From Chryseobacterium sp. ERMR1:04 (GTDB lineage Bacteria > Bacteroidota > Bacteroidia > Flavobacteriales > Weeksellaceae): a stretch of DNA of 64,000 bases. The position numbers and the translations under genes were made by a program. Positions 26,347 through 35,504 of this stretch are shown piece after piece. Positions within the stretch are counted from its first letter, which is position 1. Every line of letters begins with the position of its first letter. The notes beneath the pieces are model-generated. The model did no database searches and was not told where the DNA came from. It saw nothing but the letters and a program-made list of their open reading frames with translations. The stretch is from contig NZ_LIRF01000008.1 in NCBI RefSeq assembly GCF_001297705.1, positions 620,001-684,000 on the forward strand, read 5' to 3'.

Positions 26347-28211
26347 TGATTGAAAACACATCACCTAAGGCATTATCTAATTATGAGTTAATGCTTTTAA
26401 TTCCCGCAAGTATTAATATTGAGGAGTTGGCTAATTCGGTAGTTTCTGAAAATACTGAGATAGAATTTAATAAATTATTATCTCTTATAAACTTAATTGC
26501 AACCAAAACAGTCACCTATAATACTGATAAAAATAGGTATTACACATCTAAAAAAAGAAATATACACAGTAATGATTTAAAAAAATGTTGTGGAAATAAT
26601 TATAGAATATATTACGATTTCCTATTCAAACTAAACATTCTCTCAAAAAGAAGCCCATTTAATAATGAAATAAGAGGTGAACATTTTGGGTACGGCTTTA
26701 CCAAGTCTCATTCTTATCAAAGGTTAAAACTAATAGAGGTAAGCAACTTAAAACCAGTCAATTTTGAGAAAAAATTCGATAATGCTTATGTGAAAAATTT
26801 TGAGAAAATTTTATACAAGCTTTTTGATAGGACTAAATTCTCAATCGATTTTAATCTGGCAGAGGAATTGTTGTTTTGTAAGTATTTGGAAAAAGTGAAA
26901 TTTCCTCTTGATTCAGATATAAAAATTGATTGGAGAAAATATTCTGCATATCATGGAGCATTAAAACAATTGGTAAAGTTTTTTAATGGTCAACATAAAT
27001 TTAATAGAGAACATAAACAATTTGAAAAGAAACCATCTGGTAGATTCTATTCTCCATTGACTATATTAAATAAAACCACACGAAGTTTACTATTTTATGA
27101 AGGTAAAAAGTTACAGCAGTTAGATGTAAAAAATATGTTTCCTTATTTATTATCACAGTATTTACAGAAAACGGCTGTTTTAGACTCACATAGGATTGAA
27201 AGGCTGAAAAATTGCCCAGCATTTGAGGCTAAATATAAATTAAATACTATTTCATACACAACTAAAGGTTATCTTCCGAACCAATGGTTAGAACAGTTCC
27301 TCGTAGAAAGATATGGAACTTTGTTGGTAGCTAAACCAATGTTACAGGTTACAAACGGGAGATTAGTCCAGCAAGTTTCTAACAAATACTTTTTTTTAGA
27401 TAAACCTAAAAGTTTGTTTCAGGATAGTTGTAACCACTTTCAGAATTCTAATAAAAAATTTTATTCCCCTTTTCTTAACAATTCACAAAAGGGGAACTGG
27501 AATCACAATGGCTGGAAATCAAAAAGTGAAAGGGAAACCCCAAGTAGCATTTATCCCAATAGTTACAATCAAACTAAGGGATTACATACTAATTCCCATT
27601 TGGTTACACATTATACTGAAACATTTAATGGTTTAAACTCAGTAAATCAGTTAAGCCCTGAGATAAAGCCTCCCTCTTACTATATCTCGACCAGAATCCT
27701 CAAAACCCTTATGAATAAAGAGATTCACAAATTTAACACACTCACCACTAAGGGAGTTATATATGATTATTTTATTGACCTTTTCAAGGGGAAATCCACT
27801 TTAATAGAATGGGCAACAGACTATCAAAGACTATTTAATGAGGTTTACAATTATTTACCTGAGCAAGACAGAGCATTAACAAAAAGCCTTTTTATTTCAA
27901 TGCTTTATGCTCAAAACAACCGTTACATAGAAGAGCAGGAAGTTTTTAAATCAGAATTCCCAATCCTATATGATTTAATAAGAGAAAAGAAAAAAGGGAA
28001 TCACAAAATCATTTCTCATGAGCTATTCGATTTAGAGGCTGAACTCATTGTTGATAAGGTTGCAAGAGGCTTAATAAAGAAAAAGATTCCAACCTTTACC
28101 ATACATGACTGCATTGCTGTACAAGAGGAAAATATTGAAGTCTCAAAGTTAAAGATGAAAGATGCATTTATTTCAAGGTTCGGGAGTTGCCCACAAATTA
28201 AGTTGGAATAA
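26346..28211 (+). CDS. Divergent family-A DNA polymerase-like protein, putative replication protein
   Basis: 621 residues. I do not recognise a named family, but polymerase-A palm motifs can be traced in order: motif A 'LQQLDVKNMFPYLL' with Asp260; a motif-B-like helix R509-x3-K513-x3-I-x3-Y521 ('RALTKSLFISMLYA'); an 'FDLEAELIVDK' helix; and motif C 'FTIHDCIAV' with Asp588. Between A and B lies a ~190-residue insert rich in Ser and Asn. The N-terminal 200 residues are basic and probably bind DNA. The link with a resolvase suggests replication of an excised circle. The polymerase call is an inference from motifs. Confidence 0.65.
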   Translation: MIENTSPKALSNYELMLLIPASINIEELANSVVSENTEIEFNKLLSLINLIATKTVTYNTDKNRYYTSKKRNIHSNDLKKCCGNNYRIYYDFLFKLNILSKRSPFNNEIRGEHFGYGFTKSHSYQRLKLIEVSNLKPVNFEKKFDNAYVKNFEKILYKLFDRTKFSIDFNLAEELLFCKYLEKVKFPLDSDIKIDWRKYSAYHGALKQLVKFFNGQHKFNREHKQFEKKPSGRFYSPLTILNKTTRSLLFYEGKKLQQLDVKNMFPYLLSQYLQKTAVLDSHRIERLKNCPAFEAKYKLNTISYTTKGYLPNQWLEQFLVERYGTLLVAKPMLQVTNGRLVQQVSNKYFFLDKPKSLFQDSCNHFQNSNKKFYSPFLNNSQKGNWNHNGWKSKSERETPSSIYPNSYNQTKGLHTNSHLVTHYTETFNGLNSVNQLSPEIKPPSYYISTRILKTLMNKEIHKFNTLTTKGVIYDYFIDLFKGKSTLIEWATDYQRLFNEVYNYLPEQDRALTKSLFISMLYAQNNRYIEEQEVFKSEFPILYDLIREKKKGNHKIISHELFDLEAELIVDKVARGLIKKKIPTFTIHDCIAVQEENIEVSKLKMKDAFISRFGSCPQIKLE

Positions 28212-28420
28212 TGCATGTTACTGAACAATAAAGGTGTTTATCATTCTGAAACAGTACAAAAGGCTATTTTACAAGAAATAGATTTTAAACATTCAGGTTG
28301 AATTAATATCTTTGTCCAACTTCAACGAAAAAAAGAGAAAACTTTTGCAAGTGTAATACGAATCGGCAAAATTCAAATTTGACACAAAATGCAAACAGTT
28401 TAGCTCCTTGCCATATAATG

Positions 28421-28495
28421 GTGAGGGCTTTCCTGTTATGTGTCAGAGCTTTGCCGAGCTTGTATTGCTAACATGGACAAGTGCCTCACTTTTTT
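28421..28495 (+). ncRNA. Possible structured RNA ending in a T run
   Basis: Three nested pairings can be drawn: GTGAGG with CCTCAC (28421-28426/28484-28489), CCTGTTA with TAACATGG with one bulge (28432-28438/28469-28476), and AGCT with AGCT around TTGCCG (28447-28460). TTTTTT follows at once. A TATCTTTG box at about 28308 could drive it. It may be a small RNA, or a leader or terminator before the lipoprotein genes. The block is more GC-rich than its surroundings. Confidence 0.4.
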
Positions 28496-28537
28496 GTTGT
28501 TTATACTTTAGATTATGAACAATAAAATTCAATTTAT

Positions 28538-28822
28538 ATGAAACATTTATTTCTTGCAGTTACAACTGCATTCGTTATCACTTCATGTGGAGCTATTTCC
28601 AGAGGAACAACAGGAACAACTGAAAGTAAACTAATTAAAATCGTATCGGTTGAACAGGGCTGTCCTGTTGAAAACATTAAGATTATTGACAAAGTTAAAG
28701 GTATGGGAAGTGGGTCTTATGCCTTAGAAGTTTGTGGTAAACGAATGGTGTACAAACAGGCTGGGACAACCTTTATGGAGTCTTCAAAAATGCAAAATAT
28801 TATGCAAAGTGTAGGAAACTAA
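28538..28822 (+). CDS. Small lipoprotein
   Basis: 94 residues with lipobox VITSC. The mature part (about 75 residues) has two Cys (GCPVENI and LEVCGKR) that may form a disulfide, and the pattern 'QGCPVENIKIIDKVKGMGSGSYALEVCGK' suggests a small alpha/beta domain. First of four plus-strand genes with short gaps. Function not recognised. Confidence 0.75.
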   Translation: MKHLFLAVTTAFVITSCGAISRGTTGTTESKLIKIVSVEQGCPVENIKIIDKVKGMGSGSYALEVCGKRMVYKQAGTTFMESSKMQNIMQSVGN

Positions 28823-28834
28823 AATCCAAACAAG

Positions 28835-29242
28835 ATGAAAAAGATTTTATTTACACTTTTTATTGGGATGTCTTTCATTGGGTGTTCCAATAATGATGAT
28901 GACAATACTGTTCAGCAAACCAACCCTGTAAATACCCAATACTTCCACGTGCCTAATTGGATAATAGGAAGTTATAAGATTTCTGGTACTTCCACAAGTT
29001 ATTTTATTTTTGAGGATGATGATTTTATACTGGTAACTCCTTACACCAGCTACAAAACTGTATTAGAACAGGCAAAATCAGCAGGGCAAACAGCAAAGGT
29101 TGATGAGACAATAACAGATACTGATTATAACTTTGTTATTACAGCAGGTGCTTCCAGTGGCTCTTATAAATTTAAAAAGATTAGTGCTACTAAAATACAG
29201 TGGATAAACGGAATTAACAACATTACTTTAGACAAAGAATAA
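28835..29242 (+). CDS. Small lipoprotein
   Basis: 135 residues with lipobox SFIGCSNNDDD, the Asp-rich stretch after Cys being typical of Bacteroidetes lipoproteins. The rest is beta-rich ('YKISGTSTSYFIFEDDDFIL', 'KFKKISATKIQWING') and resembles short lipocalin-like or META-like folds, without a clear match. The gap to the previous gene is 12 bases, so the two are co-transcribed. Function unknown. Confidence 0.75.
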   Translation: MKKILFTLFIGMSFIGCSNNDDDNTVQQTNPVNTQYFHVPNWIIGSYKISGTSTSYFIFEDDDFILVTPYTSYKTVLEQAKSAGQTAKVDETITDTDYNFVITAGASSGSYKFKKISATKIQWINGINNITLDKE

Positions 29243-29261
29243 TAATTTAAAATCACTGAAT

Positions 29262-29696
29262 ATGAAAAAGTTATTATTACTTTCATTTATCACGTTTTCC
29301 TCCTTTTTATTCTCTCAAAATGATTATAATTCTGCTTACAAAGAGGGTTTTGGAGATGCCTTGTGTTATAAAAAAGGAAGTTATTGCCAACGAAGAGCAC
29401 CTTACGATAGTAATATACCTCTTCCAAATTATAATGAGAAAGCTGATTATTCAACAGGTTATATAAAAGGAATTATTGATGGTTTTAAGTATAGAAATTC
29501 AGAAGATAGAACTAACTATGATTTTTCTGATTACATGGACCAAATACTTCAAAGAAAAATCGAAAGTAGAAGACGTACCGTTGAAAATTATGAAAAATAC
29601 TTAGATGATGATTTGAGGTCAAGGCATCCAAGACCCAAAGACTCGAGACAAGCAGAAATATATGACAAAATAATGAGTAATGACTTGGATTATTAA
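29262..29696 (+). CDS. Exported small protein
   Basis: 144 residues with signal peptide MKKLLLLSFITFSSFLFSQ. The mature part has 'YKEGFGDALCYKKGSYCQRRAP' with two Cys and 'YSTGYIKGIIDGFKYR', a Gly-containing helix pattern found in small secreted Flavobacteria proteins. The C-terminus is charged and Arg-rich. It overlaps the next gene by 17 bases. Function unknown. Confidence 0.7.
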   Translation: MKKLLLLSFITFSSFLFSQNDYNSAYKEGFGDALCYKKGSYCQRRAPYDSNIPLPNYNEKADYSTGYIKGIIDGFKYRNSEDRTNYDFSDYMDQILQRKIESRRRTVENYEKYLDDDLRSRHPRPKDSRQAEIYDKIMSNDLDY

Positions 29697-30522
29697 TTTA
29701 AAAGTCAAGGTAATCGGTAATGTTTACGATAAACTTCACAATTGGTTATTTCCAATAGATGAGTACGCAAGGGATATTGTTACTATTCCACGTTATAACT
29801 ATATTAACTCTGTACCTTTTCAAAAGGTTGTATTAGATTTTTTAGCTTGGAAAGGAATTGATAAAAAGGGAAATATAACCAGTAACAGAGTTTATCCAAC
29901 TCATATTGAAATTCTGGAAAACCAAACAGCACTTGCAAAATGTGGATTTTCAACGGGTAAATATATTGAGAAACTTGTAGTTTCTGAGTTTCTAGAAATG
30001 AAGGAAAGAATACCCGATTTGAATCCAGTATTGTTTGCTCATTTTCTTGATGATAGCTACCATAATTCAAAACTTACTAAATTCACCAATTTAGAGGCTC
30101 AAAAATCAAACCAAACAACGAAGGAGTATTACGATAGATTAAAGGCTTTTTTAATAGAAATTCAAAGCTTTTTCGAGGTCGAGGATTTAAGAACCAGAAT
30201 TGAATGCAATCATACTGAAAACCAAAACTTAGGAAACAGCTTTAAATATGAGGAATTTATAACAGCTTTTGCAAAGATTGATTTGAACTGTGATGAGTTA
30301 GGCAGATTTAGCATGACTTACTTTATAAATCCACATCTAAAGGAACTTATAGGGGAATCTTTGGGGGATACTCTAGAAAAAAGATTTGAAGAGCTAACCA
30401 ATTGTAAAATGGAAGGTTTTATAAAAATGGTTCCTTTAAATCGTAGATATGATAAATGGTTTAAAGAAATTCAGACTATTCCAAATTATAAAGTAACTGT
30501 TACAGAACAAAATTCTTTATAA
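29680..30522 (+). CDS. Hypothetical protein
   Basis: 280 residues with no signal peptide or membrane segment, mostly helical. I recognise no family. The start is uncertain: the ATG used here overlaps the previous gene, and the next good Met is much later. A terminator follows, so it closes the four-gene run of small lipoprotein and exported genes. It could be a cytosolic partner of them or an unrelated cargo gene. Confidence 0.6.
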   Translation: MTWIINLKVKVIGNVYDKLHNWLFPIDEYARDIVTIPRYNYINSVPFQKVVLDFLAWKGIDKKGNITSNRVYPTHIEILENQTALAKCGFSTGKYIEKLVVSEFLEMKERIPDLNPVLFAHFLDDSYHNSKLTKFTNLEAQKSNQTTKEYYDRLKAFLIEIQSFFEVEDLRTRIECNHTENQNLGNSFKYEEFITAFAKIDLNCDELGRFSMTYFINPHLKELIGESLGDTLEKRFEELTNCKMEGFIKMVPLNRRYDKWFKEIQTIPNYKVTVTEQNSL

Positions 30523-30565
30523 ATCCAGAAACAAGGATAAACCTATATTGTATTAACTGCAATAA

Positions 30566-30594
30566 AAAACTTCTCTCAAAATGGGAGAAGTTTT
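30566..30594 (+). terminator. Terminator of the four-gene lipoprotein run
   Basis: AAAACTTCTC / GAGAAGTTTT around a nine-base loop, within TTTTCC. It lies 44 bases after the stop of the 280-residue protein. Confidence 0.65.
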
Positions 30595-31006
30595 CCTATG
30601 TTTACCCTCGTAAGACATTATCTTTGATGTTTCGCATATCAAATAACTGAATTTCAGCACTTTATTAAAAACAAATGGTATATTGGAAGTTTATATATTT
30701 TTTAGTGATATTTGAGGGGAAATTTTACACTTTTTTAGCTTGATGTTTACTATGATTATGTAAAGCTTTTAAATCAATAGAGAAACAGACATAGAGCTTG
30801 TACAGTGTTTCTGAAAAAATTAATTTTCTCATTTTTATAGGAAATTTTGATATTAGCATATTCGTAACGACTTAACAGACTTGTTTCTTATTTAAGTTGC
30901 TGATATTCATTATACTTCTCATTACAAAAGGCAGATTGATATTTTGTGTTATTTTTGGCTGAAAAACTATCTATTTCTACCTCTTTTTTTCTGTTGACAG
31001 CAACAA

Positions 31007-31036
31007 AAAACCTTTACCAAATTTGATAAAGGTTTT
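31007..31036 (-). terminator. Terminator of the Hc1-like gene
   Basis: AAAACCTTTA / TAAAGGTTTT with a 10-base loop. On the minus strand it is followed by TTG and lies a few bases past the stop of the small basic protein. Confidence 0.75.
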
Positions 31037-31039
31037 GTT

Positions 31040-31216
31040 TTACTTTTTGGCTTCTTCAACAGAGACTTTTCTAAACTCTTTGAACAGTTTACTAAGTTCC
31101 AATGCTGATTTTCTGGCTCTCATTCCAGCCGTCTTGTTTCCTTTTTCTGATTGTAGATTAGCATCCGTTGCAAATGTTTCAAATTCTGTTTTGATTTTTT
31201 CAATTAGTTCTTTCAT
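31040..31216 (-). CDS. Histone H1-like protein Hc1
   Basis: 58 residues, below the usual ORF cut-off. The sequence MKELIEKIKTEFETF followed by 'EKGNKTAGMRARKSALEL' and 'LFKEFRKVSVEEAKK' matches the short Hc1-like proteins conserved in Flavobacteriia. These are small, Lys-rich, helical and thought to bind DNA in the nucleoid. It starts nine bases after the stop of the lipoprotein gene, so it ends the RHS-lipoprotein run and is followed by a terminator. Core genomes carry this gene too, so a copy on the island is notable. Confidence 0.82.
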   Translation of the reverse strand: MKELIEKIKTEFETFATDANLQSEKGNKTAGMRARKSALELSKLFKEFRKVSVEEAKK

Positions 31217-31224
31217 AGTTCATT

Positions 31225-31911
31225 TTACTTTTTTGTATTACCTTGTATAGTATCTAATACATAAATATCATTTGCTCCAATACCACCATTTTCTAATTGA
31301 AACATCTCCCAGAAACCTCCTTGAATAATAAAATCATTATCATCAATATTTTTAGGTAGAGAAATTTCGCATTCAAAAATGTTTTTATTTTTAACAGCTT
31401 TAGATTCTAAATGTCTATATTCTTTTCCTTGAAAAGAATATCTATAATTAAGTTTTCCTTCAGAGCGTATTTTTTTTAGTTGATTAGGTATATAAAATCT
31501 ATAACTTACAGAATTTACCTTTTTCTTTAAAGAATAAAATTTACTGCTTAAAGTATCAATTTTTTTATTTTCAAATAAAATATACTGATTGACAAATTCT
31601 TTCTTATCAATTAATTTATATTCTAATTTTGCTACTAATTCTTTCGTATTATTGTCAGTGGCTTCCCACCATCCTATTCTTTTATTATTTTTATTTATTT
31701 GACCTTTTATTTCATAAATACTAAATTGACCTTTTATTTTAAATAAGGAATCGTTTATTTTCAATTTTTCAATTTTTTTTAAATTTTTCAAATTAGTAGC
31801 AATTGAAAAATATTCTGTGGAATTTAAATCTTTATAATTTTTTGTTTCTTCATTCTTTTTGCAAGAAACAAAAAACAAAAAAAGATATAATAAAATAAGT
31901 TTGTTCGTCAT
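31225..31911 (-). CDS. Lipoprotein next to the RHS protein
   Basis: About 228 residues from the ATG of MTNKLILLY; the frame is open further upstream but runs into the RHS gene. Lipobox FFVSCKK. The mature part is Lys-rich with repeated beta-strand patterns and contains 'KIKGQFSIYEIKGQINKNNKRIGWWEATDN', a MORN-like or toxin-antitoxin-like segment found in Chryseobacterium lipoproteins. It starts four bases after the RHS stop, so translation is coupled. It could be an immunity protein that meets the toxin tip in the periplasm; this is inference from position only. Confidence 0.7.
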   Translation of the reverse strand: MTNKLILLYLFLFFVSCKKNEETKNYKDLNSTEYFSIATNLKNLKKIEKLKINDSLFKIKGQFSIYEIKGQINKNNKRIGWWEATDNNTKELVAKLEYKLIDKKEFVNQYILFENKKIDTLSSKFYSLKKKVNSVSYRFYIPNQLKKIRSEGKLNYRYSFQGKEYRHLESKAVKNKNIFECEISLPKNIDDNDFIIQGGFWEMFQLENGGIGANDIYVLDTIQGNTKK

Positions 31912-31915
31912 ATTT

Positions 31916-34900
31916 TTACCATTTTGCACGTGCTGTTGAATCTGCTGTTTTATAAACTCTTGACCAAGCTTGCTCAAAGGACTCTCCTTTTCTTACTGGT
32001 GTTTGGTATAGAGTATCTTGAATCCCTTTTTTATCAAACGTATAACCTCTGAAATAAGCTGTGTCAGTTGGTTTATTTCCTCCAGACATAGTGTTTTTCA
32101 CATCTGCTAATCTATCTGCTACCCACGACCCAGCATAAAACCTACCAGCCCATGTTACTACACCCTTAGAGCCATCGGCTGGGAAAGTACTTGGAGCAAC
32201 AAAACTTCCCCAGTCTAAAGTAAAAGTTTTATCACCTGGTCTTAGCTTATTATGAGTACTTGCATCAAAATCAGTCCTTGCCAATCCTCCAGTATTTGTG
32301 ATTTGAGGAAACTCTTCATTAGTAGTTCCAATAATACTCCCTAAAGCAGAAGTTGTTGCTGAAAGAGCATCTCTAAACCAGTTCGACATTCCAAGCATTC
32401 CTGTAGAGCCATTAGAGTTTGTAGGCAAATAAGTAGCCTGTCCGTTTGCCCCTAAATAAGTTTGTCCAGTATCCCCACTTTCTTGTCCCTGTATCGGTGA
32501 ATTACTAATTATACTACCATCATCTTTATAGTCTGTAAATCCTTGTTGTTGATAATTACCTGCTGTTAAATTTGCATCCCATTTCCAAACATTATCTTTC
32601 AATCCCCAACCTAAGCCTTCGGTTCCCATTGGGTCAATAAAACGTATAGGATTGTTGTATCCATATGCATACGGTTGTAATGTCTTTTCAGAAAGTGGGT
32701 CATGTTGTCCGAAAATAACTGCATCAGGCATATAAAATCTTGCATTTAAATCAAACCATCCTGTTTCTTCCTGTAATTCCTGACCTAAAAACTTGTATTG
32801 ATAGTTAGGAGAGGTATTACTTGTAGTAGCATGTGCTCCAAATTCAAGTCCGAAAGGATAGTAATTTGTTGCCCTGTCTACAACTACATTTCCCGAAGCA
32901 TCTTTATAGTAAGACATTCGAATATTTCCCAAATGGTCTGTAAAGTTGTAAATATAACCATTATTTACAAAATTGTAATACCCCTCAGAGGTAGGTACAA
33001 ACTGTAGTACATTGTCCGTGTATTGGAACCCATCCAGATAATCCGTAGTTTTTTTCACATCCATCTGTGTACGACCTGAAAAGTAATTGTGTACTTTTTT
33101 AAGCTTCGTACCATCGGCACGATACAGGTAAGTTGTATTCTTGTATTTTGCTTCCAATCCAAATCCAAACGGGTCATCACGCATCACGTACTCATTGAAC
33201 TTAATATAATTCGGGAGATTCATTGAATTGTAGCCAATCTGTAGTATTCCTTTGTCTACAAAATCTTTCATATTCCCATTATCATCATAAGATATGGGGG
33301 TTCCCGAAGTCTCAGGATATCCAAAATAGTTTCCTGAAACATCAGTAATGGTATTGGGTTTGTTTCCAGTATAAGTGTAATTAAGGTCGTCTATCAATTC
33401 AGCTCCTATATTGGCTGCTTCTCTGTTTCTTTTCAGATTCTGAATATTTCCATTCAAATCATAGGTAACCGTCTCATTGAAATAGTTATTTACAGGAATA
33501 GAAGCATTAGGCTCTGAGTAAACCCCATTTTTAAGTCTGTTTAGACCGTCATACTGGTAAGAGTATCTTTTAAGGATTCCGTCTTGTGAAGCCATCCAGT
33601 CCACCTCTGCAATGTTGCCATTGTATTTGCCTGTAGAAAGTGAGGTGCTCGTAGGATTATTATATTTTATCTCATAACCAAACATCTTATTGCCTAAACT
33701 TTGTGGGTGGTTGATTTTAGTCAGCCAACCTCTGATATTGTAAGAATAATCTATACTCTGAATAGGTGCAGAAAGGCTTGTTCCTCCTACTTTTTTGTTT
33801 GTGACCTGTGAGAGTTCATTATAGCTGTTTTGAGTCAGTATTTCAACAGGGTTATTGTCTATTTGATGCTTGTGTACCAATAGTCTGTTTTGGTGGTCAT
33901 ATTCAAAGGTTTCAGTAATGGTTTTCTCATTATCAAATGCTGACTTTTTATGATAGGTTTTAGTTTGTTGGGTCACTCCTGTAAAATCCAATTCCGATTC
34001 TGTTTTGGTATAGCCTCCCAAATGGTTGATAGAATAACTTCCTATTGCTCTTCCTCTGTTATCGTAATAAGTAAAGTTTTTTGTCCAACTGTCATTTTCT
34101 AAGTTCTTGACCAAACTCATGACAGGGAGTCCTTTTGTGCTGTGGTTGATTGTTGCAGGGTTGGTCGGGTCGTCTGTTAAAATATCTTTCCCGAAAATAG
34201 TGGTCGGAAATGGAGGGTTAAAGTTGTATGCAGGATACCTGTCGTAATAGTTTAGAGATAATAATGTTACCCATTTCGTAGAGTTTGGGTACGTTGAATC
34301 TTGGTTATTGTAATACACATCGACTCCTTGTCTGTTGAAAGGTGCTGTGTCTACTCTGTTAACATTATTAGAACCTAAAGTGTCAATCAAGTCCTGTTCT
34401 GTACTTCTCGTGCCCCCTGTACCAATTCCAGTAATGGCAACTCTTCCAAACTGGTCAAATTTTGTGTACAGCCATTGACCTTTGACTTTTAAATTGGCAT
34501 CCTGTGCAGCTACAAGTCTATCTTGCTTATCATAAGCTAAATATTCCCAGTCTTTAGTCGGTAACTTTTTTTCTACAAGTCTACCTCTGCCATCATATCT
34601 GAATTGATAGCATAGATTATTTAATGTAGTGTCATTAATGGGAGCTGTTGAAGCCAAAGGAGGAAGTACAAAAGCTCTTTGGTTGTATTCATTATATACA
34701 AAATATGTATCAGCATTTTCTGTGGCACTGAGTACCTTTCTTACCATGAGTAGCTGACCCATTCCATTTTTAAATTCAATGGTCTTGCCTCCATCTTCAT
34801 CAGTAACCGTATTTTTATATAATTGTGCAGCTTTAAAATATCCGTTTTCTGAGTTGGAATCGGTAGCAAGACTTAAAATACTAGAAGTTGCACCGTTAAC

Positions 34901-35398
34901 CCATGTAGTTGTGGTAACATATTTTTTAACCTCACCTCCCGAATTGGCATCATAATCCATTTTCACGGGTTTGTTTGCCCAATCGTTCCCTACTTGTGTT
35001 AGTTCCTGCAATCTATCCAACGGTGAGTTCTCCAATTTCTTTTCAGAGTAAATCTTTTCTGACCCATAGATTACTGAAGCATTACCTAATGGGTTTGGGA
35101 AAATATCTCCGTTTTGAGTTACTGATTGTGGAACGGGTAGGAAATCTTTCGTCTGTCTTCCAAAGCCGTCATACTCAATGTGAGTAACAACATCTTTTCC
35201 AGCAGGAGAAGCTTTTACACCAATAACCTGCTTAGGTCTTCCAAGTCCGTCAAAATACTGTACAGTTACGGCTTTTTTGATACAATCTGCATCAAGGCAG
35301 TTGGTCGTCTCAATATAATTTTCGTTGTTACTTGGGGAGTTTTGGGCATAAGTAAGACCAGCACATAACATGCTGATGGGAATAATAATTTTTTTCAT
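31916..35398 (-). CDS. RHS/YD-repeat protein with DUF6443-like N-terminus, putative polymorphic toxin
   Basis: 1160 residues with signal peptide MKKIIIPISMLCAGLTYAQ. The N-terminal 'VQYFDGLGRPKQVIGVKASP' region is DUF6443-like. Many YD repeats follow (for example 'YDGRGRLVEKKLP', 'YDKQDRLVAAQD', 'YDGLNRLKNG'), making a beta shell, then the RHS core end 'YYPFGLEFG', 'YKFLGQELQEETGWFDLNARFYMP' and 'PYAYGYNNPIRFIDPMG'. The ~220 residues after that are variable in this family and here match no toxin I know. Exported by Sec rather than loaded on a type VI spike. It carries the conserved upstream motif also found near 15 kb. Confidence 0.88.
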   Translation of the reverse strand: MKKIIIPISMLCAGLTYAQNSPSNNENYIETTNCLDADCIKKAVTVQYFDGLGRPKQVIGVKASPAGKDVVTHIEYDGFGRQTKDFLPVPQSVTQNGDIFPNPLGNASVIYGSEKIYSEKKLENSPLDRLQELTQVGNDWANKPVKMDYDANSGGEVKKYVTTTTWVNGATSSILSLATDSNSENGYFKAAQLYKNTVTDEDGGKTIEFKNGMGQLLMVRKVLSATENADTYFVYNEYNQRAFVLPPLASTAPINDTTLNNLCYQFRYDGRGRLVEKKLPTKDWEYLAYDKQDRLVAAQDANLKVKGQWLYTKFDQFGRVAITGIGTGGTRSTEQDLIDTLGSNNVNRVDTAPFNRQGVDVYYNNQDSTYPNSTKWVTLLSLNYYDRYPAYNFNPPFPTTIFGKDILTDDPTNPATINHSTKGLPVMSLVKNLENDSWTKNFTYYDNRGRAIGSYSINHLGGYTKTESELDFTGVTQQTKTYHKKSAFDNEKTITETFEYDHQNRLLVHKHQIDNNPVEILTQNSYNELSQVTNKKVGGTSLSAPIQSIDYSYNIRGWLTKINHPQSLGNKMFGYEIKYNNPTSTSLSTGKYNGNIAEVDWMASQDGILKRYSYQYDGLNRLKNGVYSEPNASIPVNNYFNETVTYDLNGNIQNLKRNREAANIGAELIDDLNYTYTGNKPNTITDVSGNYFGYPETSGTPISYDDNGNMKDFVDKGILQIGYNSMNLPNYIKFNEYVMRDDPFGFGLEAKYKNTTYLYRADGTKLKKVHNYFSGRTQMDVKKTTDYLDGFQYTDNVLQFVPTSEGYYNFVNNGYIYNFTDHLGNIRMSYYKDASGNVVVDRATNYYPFGLEFGAHATTSNTSPNYQYKFLGQELQEETGWFDLNARFYMPDAVIFGQHDPLSEKTLQPYAYGYNNPIRFIDPMGTEGLGWGLKDNVWKWDANLTAGNYQQQGFTDYKDDGSIISNSPIQGQESGDTGQTYLGANGQATYLPTNSNGSTGMLGMSNWFRDALSATTSALGSIIGTTNEEFPQITNTGGLARTDFDASTHNKLRPGDKTFTLDWGSFVAPSTFPADGSKGVVTWAGRFYAGSWVADRLADVKNTMSGGNKPTDTAYFRGYTFDKKGIQDTLYQTPVRKGESFEQAWSRVYKTADSTARAKW

Positions 35399-35504
35399 CG
35401 TTCACTAGTTTCAATTAATAATTCTGTTTCAAATTGGTATAATTAAAGTTCTTGCAAAAATAACCCTTTTTATTTCATTTCAAAGAGATTTATAAGAACT
35501 GAAA

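Larger units (their letters stand above)
30523..31039. other. AT-rich intergenic region
   Basis: About 500 bases between convergent transcripts. It holds the two terminators listed separately. The 400 bases between them show no convincing ORF, RNA or long repeat. Confidence 0.5.

Noticed and set aside
31023-31250. 75-codon plus-strand ORF
   Set aside because: It is the antisense of the Hc1-like gene, which has a strong match on the minus strand.
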